A stretch of DNA of 64,000 bases from Blastobasis lacticolella (Eukaryota > Arthropoda > Insecta > Lepidoptera > Blastobasidae). How positions within the stretch are numbered: position 1 is the first letter of the stretch; every line of letters starts with the position of its first letter. Where the stretch lies: positions 3,918,501 through 3,982,500 of the forward strand of contig LR990053.1 in the NCBI GenBank assembly GCA_905147135.1, read 5' to 3'. Below are positions 1-9,700 of this stretch, one piece after another. The notes under the pieces are model-generated. The model had not been told where the DNA came from. It worked only from the letters and a program-made list of their open reading frames with translations, and made no database searches. Position numbers and translations under genes: made by a program.

Positions 1-1075
1 CGCAGTTCGGTCTGGAAAAATGCAACTATGCCGGATCCTTTTATTTTTCCGGGATCATAAGTAGGTACTAGGGAATAATTCGGGATCCTGCACCATTTTT
101 GCGGGATTACACATACGGGATCCGCGGAATTTGCGACCCCGAAATAAAAATGGAATATAAAGATAAATAGGCACGCGCATCAATTCGACTTGAACCCGAC
201 CTCATTAAACGTCACGTAATGAAAGTCATGATGACTTTGTATGAAAAATCGTTCCATTTTTAAAATGGGCATAAACTTTTTAAGAGAACTTTGTTTAATT
301 TCTAAATAAAATATTCAATTAAATTGATACCTACAGCACTCGTTACGGGCTACTTGTTAACCAGTACGCTGTTCGCATAAATTTTTAAATGTATAGCATT
401 TTTGTTTAATCGTATGATACAAATGGATCAAAAATCTATTTTTACATATTTCAATCACATCCTATCCTACTACCTATGCAAAATGCGAAAGTTTGTAAAT
501 ATATTTGAATGTTTATAACTCCTGCACGCAAAAATGACTGTAGATACGGACTTTGATGGTAATATGGCTTATTGCCCGCAGCTTAACAGCTCCATTTTAT
601 CGCGAAATTTATTGTGGTTCCTGCGGAAAGGGGTCCAAAACGTCATCGTCGAATTTTACGCAGACAAAATCTCAGGCAAAAGCGCATCACACACGGCGAA
701 GATACTAGGTGTCAACCTCGCTTCACTAACGAGTGGCGGGCTCGTTGCGGTGCTAAAGTTCGTCTAGTCTCAAAGTGACGAAACTGTCTCGGTTCTCGGA
801 AATTGCGAGCATTTCTTATCCTTGGTTATCCAACTTGCTAGCACGCTGCCACTAGACCGGTGCTGCTTCCAACAAACTAATAAAAGATAAAAAAATTCAT
901 CATACTTTTTGCAATTCCGCAAATCCCGCGGATCCACGGGATTGGTGACCTCGATCCCGCAGACTAGCGGGATTGAACTATTGATGCGGGATTGGAATCC
1001 GTAGATACCTAGCGGAAATAGTGAAATTCCCGTTTGTGACAAATAATTTCTTAGGGAATAGGAAAATTCCCGTTT
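1..1075. mobile_element. Decayed DNA element with repeated CGGGAT motifs near both ends
   Basis: The motif CGGGATC/CGGGATT (and its complement) occurs about five times between 30 and 125 and again about six times between 915 and 1000, in inverted arrangement around an AT-rich middle. Repeated subterminal motifs of this kind are known from hAT-like and related cut-and-paste transposons, where transposase binds them. The middle has a 77-codon open stretch at 534-767 that I do not recognise. No terminal inverted repeat or target duplication could be fixed, and the left end may lie outside the window. Confidence 0.4.
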
Positions 1076-1137
1076 TTAACAGAATTTCTAAATCGTTTCT
1101 GTTTTCGGAGATTTTTTTTGACTACCCAGGCATTTGA

Positions 1138-1240
1138 CTGCCACCTCACCTGGTGGTAAGTGACGATGTAGCCGATGATGGAGCATGCCTGTCTAGTAAC
1201 AGCCTATTCACTCTGGCCTTGAAGGCGTCTAGATTATAAT
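1138..1240 (-). repeat. 5'-truncated tail of jockey-like LINE
   Basis: Read on the minus strand, this matches the 3' end of the LINE at 45293-48785: the last codons of the second ORF (DAFKARVNRL-like) followed by the conserved tail ending GGTGAGGTGGCAGTCAAATGCC. Other tails of the same family lie at 11468-11525, 60061-60170 and 63318-63490. Only a 3' fragment is present, as is usual for target-primed LINE insertions. Confidence 0.7.
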
Positions 1241-1308
1241 GATAAGGGATTTCCCCAACAAACTTTTTCCCTTACAATTTAAAAAGTAGCTACATATAGA
1301 AAATCTCA

Positions 1309-1675
1309 CCGAGGAACCGTCGGTGGCCAAGAGGTTAAGGTATCCAACCCGTAAACGAGAGGTACCGGGTTCGAATCCCACTGCGGGCATGTACCAATGA
1401 CTCTTTTCTGAGGTACGTACAATAGTTGACTGCTAACCGATGATCTTACGGCGAGAGAAAACATCGTGATGATACCTATACATGCAGGCGAATGAATGTG
1501 TAACCATGATCCAATCTGGTCAGGTTTCTCTGGTATCAGTGTCACGGAGATCATATCACAGCCGCTTCACTGTAATGATCATATCTGCCCAATCCTTGAT
1601 CATGGTCAAGGCGCACCCAGGCCCTGCTCGAGAGCACAACCGGAAGATTAACGCCAAGATGATAATGATTATTTT
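1309..1675 (+). mobile_element. tRNA-derived SINE, family 1, near full length
   Basis: A tRNA-like head (A box GTGGCCAAGAGGTTAAGG; B box GGGTTCGAATCCC at about 1368) is followed by a body with CATCGTGATGA, the segment GATCATGGTCAAGG and a tail rich in GATGATGAT. Related copies occur at 11060-11386, 14030-14475, 16582-16940, 24176-24501, 29349-29577, 43117-43220, 45098-45292, 54078-54410 and 54458-54560. It ends about 55 bases before the amine oxidase start codon, so it lies in the promoter, 5'UTR or an upstream intron of that gene. Confidence 0.75.
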
Positions 1676-1729
1676 TACATAGCAAAATTCACCATCTCCA
1701 TAACCTCGCACCTTTTCCCTTCCAGAGAA

Positions 1730-4700
1730 ATGATGGACGTCATAGTAGTGGGGTGTGGCGCTTCAGGCGTAGCTGCCTTGAGGAAGCTGCACGACGCAGG
1801 TCTGAAGGTCCTGGGCTTGGAGGCGGCCGACAGGATCGGCGGCAGGATACGTACAGTACCCTTCGGAGAGGGTTTAATCGACATTGGGGCTGCTTGGTAT
1901 GACTTTTTAAAGCCCAACGAAAATAAAAGGGTGTAATAATTTTGACGTCCGTATTTGTCGCTCTGTGTATCTGTCTGTGTCATCGTAGCTCCCGAACGGA
2001 TAGACCGATTTCAATGCGGTTTTTTCGTTTGTTCCCGTTGGGTCACACCATTTTGTGTAACACTGTTAACCATTGGGAAAAAAATTACCGATTAGTAACA
2101 CGTGTTACTCAATGCCACATTTTTTCCCCCTTTGAGTGACAGGGGTAACTCAACAAAACGCTGTGTTCCCGTTAAGTAACACCTTCTTTTGTAAAATTAT
2201 TGTTCAAATACATCTTGACTTAATAAAACGATTATACCACAATAACGAGTACCTCTTAAATCAACTAAACGTTTGATCGTAAATAATAGTACATTCATTA
2301 GTGTAATTCAGATGCATTGCTATGACCCCAAGGTAAGTAACTAAAATATGAATCAGAAACAACGGCGGAACCACAACAACCCAGGCTCAGTAGAGTTACT
2401 TATCGGGAACAAAATGTGCTAAAGAATTAATTGTCCAAGTAAAGATTAAATAAAACCATTGAAATCGAAAATCATTTTTAATAAGTATAACCATTTAGAA
2501 TGATTTTGATTGTAGCTGAAAACACAAATGATAATATACACATAAGTCATTGCAAATACTAACTATACCTGTAGGTATACTATGTCCGTAAATCAACTTA
2601 AATAAAATATTTGAACAATGCTACTTAAACCACCTCCAAAAATTAACAACATGAAAATATTTCTGTTGGATTAGATCAGTAATTTAAAAATACCACAATA
2701 AATCTTAATCGAAATGTTAGTTCCAAAAGGATTCTGTCCTATCCGGTAATCAACATAATCAAAATTGAATCATAGATTAATATTTTTCAATGCCGCAAAA
2801 TCTCTAGAACGTGGCCAACTGTCACAGAACCTTCTATTAATTCGAGCTGTGCCTCATGTATAAACTCATCATTGAGTACAGTCTTCCGAGCCCGTTTTCT
2901 TTTTGATGCCACATTATTTTTCTTTTGAATATTACGTACAGTATAAAGAGAGGAATCTTCTTTAAGTACGTGCAATAGTTGCATCAAATTCGGTGATTTT
3001 TTTCCAACGGCTTTGTTTAATTTATTATGCCACCCTTCTAGAAAGTTGGTGGTACGATGAGTATCTCCATATACACACCACACTTTTATAAAATCATCGA
3101 GTAACCATTGTTTCTCCATGTATTTGATGAAATTTTTGATCTGTATATCATCTTCGCCAATACCATATCTCTTATAAATGTAAGACCATCCTATCAAAAT
3201 TTTTTCTTCGGGCAACAGTGGTAAAACAGCACAGAGCCCTACCAGCCGCGTTTTTTTTGGATTCAGTCGGTCCATCTCTTTGTAGTGGAAATAACATCCT
3301 TTTGTAATGGCAGAAGGAAAAACTATAGTAATAGCTTTGATCGCTGCTTTTTCGTAGTCCACTTTGAATGTAGTAGGGAGCCAATTAGGTATTTGGGATA
3401 GTATTAGTCTAAACAAGATGACGTAAGTAGATGTAGTGCGGTCACATAACAAAGCATACACCAAAGGTATAATATTTGTGTGGTCGACGTTGCTACCTAT
3501 ATCTCCATGTATCGTGTACACTTCAGCAAATGGAGTGGGACAACTTCTAAAAGTGCCATCACCATAAAATTCTGTCAATTCACTCAAGGTTTGCCTCGAT
3601 TCTAGTGCAGAAAATACCAAAACTCGTTTGTCATCTAAATAATCGGCTAATAAAAAAACATTGTATCCAAATGGCACCTCGACATCTAGTGCGTTTTCAC
3701 TTTGCAGCTTCGACACTTGTGCTGCATTATTTCGATGTCGGTATAAAGAGTTCTTAACGCTATTGAAATTTGGAATTTTTAATATAATGTCCAGCCCTGA
3801 GTCTTTTAAATTTCCAACCATACTATTGCATGATGTTGGAACGTTGGGGCATTCCGGTTTGGTGAGTTGCTGTTTCAATTTGTCGAGCGATTCATCAATT
3901 TCGTTCATGGCAAAATCTGGCTTGCATGATGAGGAATGAGCGCATTCTTCTAATATTCGTTGATCCTAAAATAAAAAAACAAATTATAATAAACATTATA
4001 ATTCGAAGTCCCAAAAGAAATGTAGTTAGATATACGCTGAAACTAAAAGACCTAAATCTAATTGTAGCGCCGTCTATCGAGTCCAATTGTAAATCTTAAC
4101 TATCCCAGGGAGCCAATAAAACACACCCTAAAAAATCATCATAATAGGTTCAGAGGTAACCAGGCATAGGTACCTTGTAATAAAAAATAAATAAATAATA
4201 AATAAATATTTTTCTATTAAAAAGCCAGTTTAATCGAGATGGTTATTAGCTTTGTTTCAATAAAATCGGTTCAGTAGTTTAGAAAATATTCGATTATATG
4301 GAAACTTGGTCGGGAATTATCTGACTTTTCTGTAGGATGGAAGGAAATCAGCAAGCGGGTACTGCCTGAAAGTGATAGCCGGCGCCCATAGACACCTGCA
4401 ACGCTCGGGGAGTCGCGAATGTGTTTCTTTTGAAATTGAAATACGTACAAAATCGTTTTTTTTAAGATTTCAATGTCGTAACGGTTTGGATACATTGCTG
4501 CAGAAAGCTTAAGTTTTAAACTAATCTCCTCCGACCCGCCTGCCAAGCATGGAAGCTATGGCATTACCTTCCATTGAAGTGGAGGATGCTCAAGTCCATT
4601 AGTAGACTTTAATGGGCTACAGATGTCATGTCATGCCACGATAGCATAGGACGAAGTGGATGATTGGGCTGATAAAGCCGGTGTATGAAGCCGGCACAAA

Positions 4701-7700
4701 TCCGAACGGTGTGGATCGATCAAAGGGTATCTGACATGATGATGACACCAATAGTGGGTTTATAGTCCCTTTCATCACAAGAATACGGAGATATCACGTT
4801 TTTGAGATATTGCGAATACAGTCGTAGTTTAGATTAACATAATCTAATTCAATTCTGATAAAGCCTATGGTTTGAAGTAGGAAGTTTCTGGCCGTTTTCT
4901 ACCCTTCAAAGACGTGCAGGGAAAGAAGGATCAATATCATAATTCTAGCGTCTATCCCGGCTGTCCTACTTTTCTTGCTGCACTTCGCCCGGTATTCAGC
5001 ATCCTCACGTCGTATGCAATTCGTTCTCGCATCTAAATAAATATGCTTGAACAAATTCACACAGCGCCATCTAGCCCCAGAGTAAGCAAAGCTTGTTATG
5101 GGTGTTAGATAACTGGCTCGAGCCACCGAGAGGGTGAACTGACTCGGCGATGTCCATCACTTCCTGGGCCCTCCCGCGGGAATTCTTTTCTGATGCCGGC
5201 AGGTTTAGACCACTATTTCCCACGTACCCCTGCGAGCAGTGAAAGACGGATAGTTTTGGCTATCTTTATTAATTTATTTTATTTAATAGTTTATTGCACA
5301 CAAAAATTGTAACAAAGACATGACACAAAAGACACTACTTATTTCTAAAAATAAATTTCTTCCAGCAGGCCTACAGCAAAGAGAACGTTAAACGTTACTG
5401 GTTGAACGATCTTTGTTCAACCAGTGACGTCTTTCGGATGAAAAACTATGATAATGTGTTATTTTCAGGTGCCACGGTATGAAAGACAACGTGGTATACG
5501 ATTTAGTGGAACCCTACGACGCCCTTGGCACACCAGACCCGGACAATAAGTGGTTTGTTCTCTCCAACGGTGAACTAGTATCCAACGAAGTCAGCGATGA
5601 CATCCTGAACGCTTTGAACAATGCTGTGGCCAACGCAGACAAGCACGGCACAGGATCTATTTCGGAGAGCGTCAGGAATGCGTAAGTTTTAGATTTACAA
5701 ATTGAACTTAGGAATCAAGCAGAACCCAGAAGCTAGCTTTCTAGACACCATTCCGGGGGACAGCGGTGTGGATAATTTTTTAAATATGTATTTTACTATT
5801 ACTATTTATTATTTATTTTACTTACTTTCTTAAGGTCTTTGTAAAAATTTTGTCTCATACACCTATGATTCACACTTTCTGTCTCGAAATATTTGTGTAT
5901 AAAAATATAAAATATACGTAGCTACATACAAGAATCAAGATATCCCATATTCGATTTTTTAACACCCGGCGAAAAAAGAGGGGTGTTACAAGTTTCACGT
6001 GTGTATCTGTGGCTCTGAGTGTCTGTCTGTGACATCGTAGCTCCCGAACGGATGGACATGACATTAATATTCGGATGAAGATGGAATTTCTTTTTCCAGA
6101 TCCAGCACCGACAAGAACCTGAGCAAAGACCCCCAACTGACCAGATCGTTTGTAGAATGGTTCGAGAGGAACAACCATGTGGGGGGCCAAGTGGACCCCT
6201 TGACGGGGAAGTCCCTCCGCGGGACCGAAGAGTTTTGGGTCTGCGAGGGGGAGTTCATGCTCCACTGGAAAGGGAAGGGATATAAGACAATATTGGATGT
6301 TTTGCTGGTAAGTATGATAGGATTTCGATGTGCTTTCTAAGCCCTTTTCAGAAGTACCCTTTAAGAATCTATGAGTATTGACCTAGGCTAGAAGGAGGAC
6401 AAGGAATTTTTAACAATAACACTAAATGAAAATTGAAAAGTACCTCGTAACATAAACTGAAAACAACTGTAACTCAATGGAATGGACCACAGACTAACAA
6501 ATGAAATCTTGAACGCGCTGCGTAGAACCATGAGAAGGTAGCTAGCTTTCGATAGGCCGTTACTAGCTAGCTAGACGATTAGAGATAGGTTCATACAAGA
6601 TTACAAGCACTACAAAGACCCAAATCCAAGGGTTACGAAGAGATATATGTAAATCCATATCTACAGTGCTACAAAAAAGAGAAGAGTTGAATAATATGGA
6701 ACTAAAAAATTAAATACAAAATACCGTTCAGTGTTGCCAAGTTATACGTGACTCTGACAAGTTAGCATAGATAGTGGCGCCCTAATTTTTTCTACTCTTT
6801 TTGTAGCACCTGTAACCGATAGTTTTGATACTAAATACGATTAAAAGACCCAATAAACCTTGTCCTTTGCAGAACAAATACGAAGACCCATCGAAAGAGA
6901 TTCCGGTGCAGATACTCCTCAACAAAGAAGTGGAAAGCATCAGATGGAGGAGTCAGAACACGACCGACCACAATTCGTTGGTGCAGGTCAGGTGTAAAGA
7001 TGGCAGCCTCTACCAATCGAAGAGTGTTATTGTCACCCTTTCTATTGGGGTTTTGAAGGAGAGGTGCGTATGATTTTGAAGATAAATTAGCTATGGATTA
7101 CACTTGCATCAAGTTTTGAAGAGAATTGACTACAATTCTAAATTCTGAAAAGATAAAAATTCATAGTGCAGTTCCAAATACCAAATTAAACTAAATATAG
7201 TCATTATATCAACAATTCTACAAGTACAAGGTGAATAATGTCTTGTGAGTGAGACAAGAGCAGATCTTCGTAGACCACATGTTTATAGTATAGTTTACAA
7301 TATTATCGTCTCCAATAAGCCAACCGACCGAGCATGAAGTTGTGTCAGCATATTATAGCAAGGCTATGCGTCTACCCCCAAAAATCCTTGGAGTCTTCAA
7401 GTTCAAAGAGTAAATAGATAGCTTCAGGGCAAACATTCTATACTGCGACCTCTTCATCGCTTCCCCATAAAAAGCCCTCCTACCTAATGGAGAGGGAGAT
7501 TCATCTGGAGGGGACCCAAATCTAAACAGACCATGACGGCTACGTCGGTCTCTAATTAGACAAGTTATTAACCAGGTATATTTTTGCAGACACCGCCAGC
7601 TCTTCAGTCCAGCTCTACCAGCAGAGAAAGTGACTTCGATCGACACGCTACAGCTGGCTGTGTTGGACAAGATCTACATTGAATTCAGAAAGCCTTGGTG

Positions 7701-8595
7701 GCCCAAAACCCCGGCAAACTTTACCCTCCTCTGGCGCGAGGAAGACAAAGCCAAGTTCTCTAAAGACCAGAAATGGGTAACAGAAGTGTGTGGCCTCCAG
7801 TCAGTCGACTGTCAACCAAATGTACTCCTAGCCTGGATATATGGTGAAGGGGCAAAGCAGATGGAGCAAGCTAGCGATAAGGAAGTAAAGGCTGGCGTGG
7901 AGAAGATATTGGACGTGCTAAGAAAGAAGTTTGATGTGGCGCCAGTCAAGAATATCTTGAGGTAAATAAATTTATTACTTGGACTGAGGGTTGAAGGGAG
8001 ACGTTTATTTGCAAGTAGTTTTACACGATTATACGCTCAGATTCTTCCAAAAACACGGCTCTAAATCGCTTTTGGCACTGTCGAACATGAAAAACTAGCT
8101 GGCGCGACTTCGTCCGCGAAAAAATCGTATTTTACGTTTGGACCCGCTCCCTGTGGTACCACATTGAATTTCGAGATCATTGATAGCCTATGTGCTATGC
8201 TAGGCTATAAACTACATTACTGCCAAATTTCATTAAAATCCGTATAGCAGTTTTTGCGTGAAGGAGTATCAAACTTCCAAACATTCATCCTTACAATATT
8301 AGTAAGATAGTAAAATAACAACTATTCGTTCTTTACCTTACTTTCCCCTTTTTCCAGATCGAAATGGGCATCAGACCCCCTAGCTAGGGGGTCATATTCC
8401 TACCGCAGTGTGGCGACTGAGTTGCGAGGGGGCAGCGCTGTCACCCTAAGTGAACCTCTATACCATGGTCAGTTCCCAGTGGTGTGCTTCGCTGGGGAAG
8501 CCAGCTCTCACCATCAACATAGTGCGGTCCATGGCGCGGTGGAGGCAGGGTTCCGTGAAGCAGACAGGCTTATACAGAGCTTCGCGAAGTTGTGA
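1730..8595 (+). CDS. Flavin-containing amine oxidase (polyamine/spermine oxidase family), six exons
   Basis: Exons 1730-1896, 5469-5681, 6100-6307, 6873-7063, 7590-7961 and 8358-8595 join in phase at GT-AG introns to 462 aa plus stop. The FAD-binding Rossmann motif is at the N-terminus (DVIVVGCGASG, about residues 3-13), followed by the adenine/ribose-binding LEAADRIGGRIRT. The AAW-CHG junction across intron 1 matches the family GGEW-HG region. The lysine in LDKIYIEF is the conserved residue near flavin N5, and the C-terminal FAD motif is FAGEASSHHQHSAVHGA. Enzymes of this family oxidise spermine, spermidine or acetylated forms to aldehyde, H2O2 and a shorter amine; the substrate cannot be read here. 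The start codon directly precedes the GxGxxG motif and follows an acceptor-like tract (TTTTCCCTTCCAG, ending 1725), so an upstream exon with a signal peptide may exist. Intron 1 (3.57 kb) carries a MULE transposase on the other strand and intron 5 a Helitron. The coding sequence shows no break. Confidence 0.92.
1905..2030 (+). repeat. Dispersed CGTAGCTCCCGAACGG repeat
   Basis: The stretch around TCGTAGCTCCCGAACGGATAGACCG recurs at 5955-6060, 24655-24830 (diverged) and 53945-54070 with the same order of parts: GTGTGTATCTGTC, then the CGTAGCTCCCGAACGG core, then GACCGATTTC.ATGCGG. It is a fragment of a lepidopteran interspersed repeat whose class I cannot assign. This copy starts just past the exon 1 donor of the amine oxidase. 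Confidence 0.55.
2030..2415. mobile_element. MITE-like element with TTGTTCCCG ends
   Basis: The left side reads GTTTGTTCCCGTTGGGTCAC and the right side, reverse complemented, reads ATTTTGTTCCCGATAAGTAAC. An internal direct copy of the motif (GTTCCCGTTAAGTAAC) lies at 2166. The inside is AT-rich with no ORF. It interrupts the dispersed repeat at 1905-2030. No clean target duplication was seen. Confidence 0.4.
2787..3965 (-). CDS. MULE-type transposase (Mutator-like), intact main exon
   Basis: An open frame of 373 codons begins at ATG 3908 and stays open 19 more codons to an AG at 3967-3966, preceded by a T-rich tract that looks like a splice acceptor. Seen in the protein: DGTFRSCPTPFAEVYTIHG (first catalytic Asp, about residue 117 from the ATG), VDYEKAA (second acidic site, about 184), GCYFHYK (C-x2-H, about 205-208) and TTNFLEGWHNKLN (about 290), which together are the hallmark of MULE transposases found with FLYWCH zinc fingers. 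The residues upstream of the ATG (ECAHSSSCKPDF) look like the end of such a finger, so a 5' exon with the rest of it is expected at higher coordinates; I could not find it. It lies antisense inside intron 1 of the amine oxidase. No stop or frameshift is visible, so it is either a young insertion or a retained gene. Confidence 0.8.
   Translation of the reverse strand, partial: DQRILEECAHSSSCKPDFAMNEIDESLDKLKQQLTKPECPNVPTSCNSMVGNLKDSGLDIILKIPNFNSVKNSLYRHRNNAAQVSKLQSENALDVEVPFGYNVFLLADYLDDKRVLVFSALESRQTLSELTEFYGDGTFRSCPTPFAEVYTIHGDIGSNVDHTNIIPLVYALLCDRTTSTYVILFRLILSQIPNWLPTTFKVDYEKAAIKAITIVFPSAITKGCYFHYKEMDRLNPKKTRLVGLCAVLPLLPEEKILIGWSYIYKRYGIGEDDIQIKNFIKYMEKQWLLDDFIKVWCVYGDTHRTTNFLEGWHNKLNKAVGKKSPNLMQLLHVLKEDSSLYTVRNIQKKNNVASKRKRARKTVLNDEFIHEAQLELIEGSVTVGHVLEILRH
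4270..4760. repeat. Mixed LINE/SINE tail fragments in amine oxidase intron 1
   Basis: At 4510-4620 the run CCTGCCAAGCATGGAAGCTATGG, then a sentence-like spacing to TAGACTTTAATGGGCTA, is a diverged copy of the repeat seen at 31185-31440, 34130-34390 and 51945-52205. It is followed by a tail that ends in ATGATGATGAC at about 4745, resembling RTE-type LINE ends. No coding content of its own. Confidence 0.45.
5025..5115 (-). repeat. 3' part of SINE family 2
   Basis: Contains ACAAATTCACACAGCGCCATCTAGCCCC and AAGCAAAGCTTGT, the 3' half of the SINE found complete at 10265-10510, 13090-13350 and 60195-60495. The tRNA-like head is missing here. Confidence 0.6.
5955..6062 (+). repeat. Dispersed CGTAGCTCCCGAACGG repeat, next to exon 3
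   Basis: Starts with AACACCCGGCGAAAAAAGAGG and holds the CGTAGCTCCCGAACGGATGGA core also present at 1905-2030 and 53945-54070. It ends about 37 bases before the exon 3 acceptor (AG at 6098-6099) of the amine oxidase, so the branch-point region of that intron is close to transposon-derived DNA. Confidence 0.55.
8094..8307 (-). mobile_element. Non-autonomous Helitron
   Basis: Read on the minus strand it starts TCTTACTAATATTGTAAGG and ends GTCGCGCCAGCTAGT, with the 3' CTAGT terminus and a CG-rich hairpin (CGCGGACGAAGTCGCG) just before it. It sits between a host A and T, the rule for Helitron insertion, with no target duplication. Length 214 bp. It fills much of intron 5 (7962-8357) of the amine oxidase. 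Confidence 0.75.
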
Positions 8596-9330
8596 GCCCG
8601 AATTGTGTTATGGAGACGTTACGGCCATTTTGTTTATGCCAATTATATTAATCTGCGTAGCGCCCAAAAATATTGGAAAGTTAGCTACCTTTATAGACTG
8701 GCAATTTTTTGCTCTGTGGTAGCGCCCCAGACAGGAATCTCGCAGACTACCATTTGTTAGTTTGTTTGTTCAATATCTAGTTCAAATCAAGAAGAAAACA
8801 ATTTAGTTCACGTTCATATCTACTATAGTTAACGACATTTTACCTGACTCGCCATGGTTTCGAATATTTCATTGGGTTAGTAAAAAACTTTACATAAACA
8901 AAATGGCGTCCGCAACGGTTCCTGAAGCAGCAGGTCAACCAGTAAACCATTTGTGATGCTGCTTTTAGACGACTATAGCTCGTGACTCGGATTTGTATGT
9001 ATAATACAGCTAAAAATGTGAAAAACATTTGTAATATTTTAAATTTTGTTGATTTTTAAATATTTAACACTTAGTATTGTCACTGTTGATTTTTATTGAT
9101 TTGTGATATTTGTGATTGATGTTTGGAGATATTTTGTGCGAATTTATAATTTGTAAAAATTTAATTTCATAAATTTAATTTTTTATAGGATTTTGTAATG
9201 TAGGTATAAATAATTAATTTTATTGTACACCTATAAGCGAAGTACGTAATTTGCATAATTTTTATACTATGAATACTCGTATTGTGAAGTTTTTCATGGC
9301 ATGTCCATGTAAATAAATAAATATTATCAA
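8596..9330 (+). other. Probable 3'UTR of the amine oxidase
   Basis: AT-rich, no coding content. The first clear poly(A) signals are overlapping AATAAA at 9312-9321. Extent is inferred from these signals only. Confidence 0.5.
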
Positions 9331-9356
9331 CAACCTTGTCTTCATAGAAATTTATT
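9312..9356. terminator. Facing poly(A) signals of two convergent genes
   Basis: AATAAA occurs on the plus strand at 9312-9317 and 9316-9321 (amine oxidase) and on the minus strand at 9356-9351 (Hinfp). A second minus-strand AATAAA is at 9577-9572. The two genes thus end tail to tail, with room for only tens of bases between cleavage sites if the distal Hinfp signal is used. Confidence 0.55.
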
Positions 9357-9700
9357 GAAAGTTAAAATTAGACAACAATTTAGTCAATTCTCTTTATATA
9401 ATATAATCATCTCAAATATAAGTACATATGGCAGCACTTCAACCAGTTTGTAGCGCGTACGCTAGATCAAAATACTCGTGGTAGTAGGTTCCTTCTGTAC
9501 TTATGAATATAAAAATTTAAAATGTACGTACGTATACGTATGTAATATTACGTTAATCTTATTCAAAATAATTTATTCTTACCTTAAAAAAGTGTACTTC
9601 AAAAACTACACATCTTAAAAAAAAAGACTTTCGAATCAAAAAATCTTCTAGAACTTCCTAGTTCTTTTCGGAAACAACGGAATTCCGAACGAAAATGACG

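Noticed and set aside
1318..1392. tRNA gene from the A and B boxes near 1320 and 1368 (and similar at 10265, 13300, 54080, 60195)
   Set aside because: The acceptor stems do not pair, the sequences run on into shared SINE bodies, and many copies exist. They are SINE heads, not tRNA genes.
4271..4546. 91-codon minus-strand frame considered as the missing FLYWCH exon of the MULE transposase
   Set aside because: It lacks the F-L-Y-W-C-H pattern and reads as a common LINE-tail translation (GRRLSLSGSTRLLISF).
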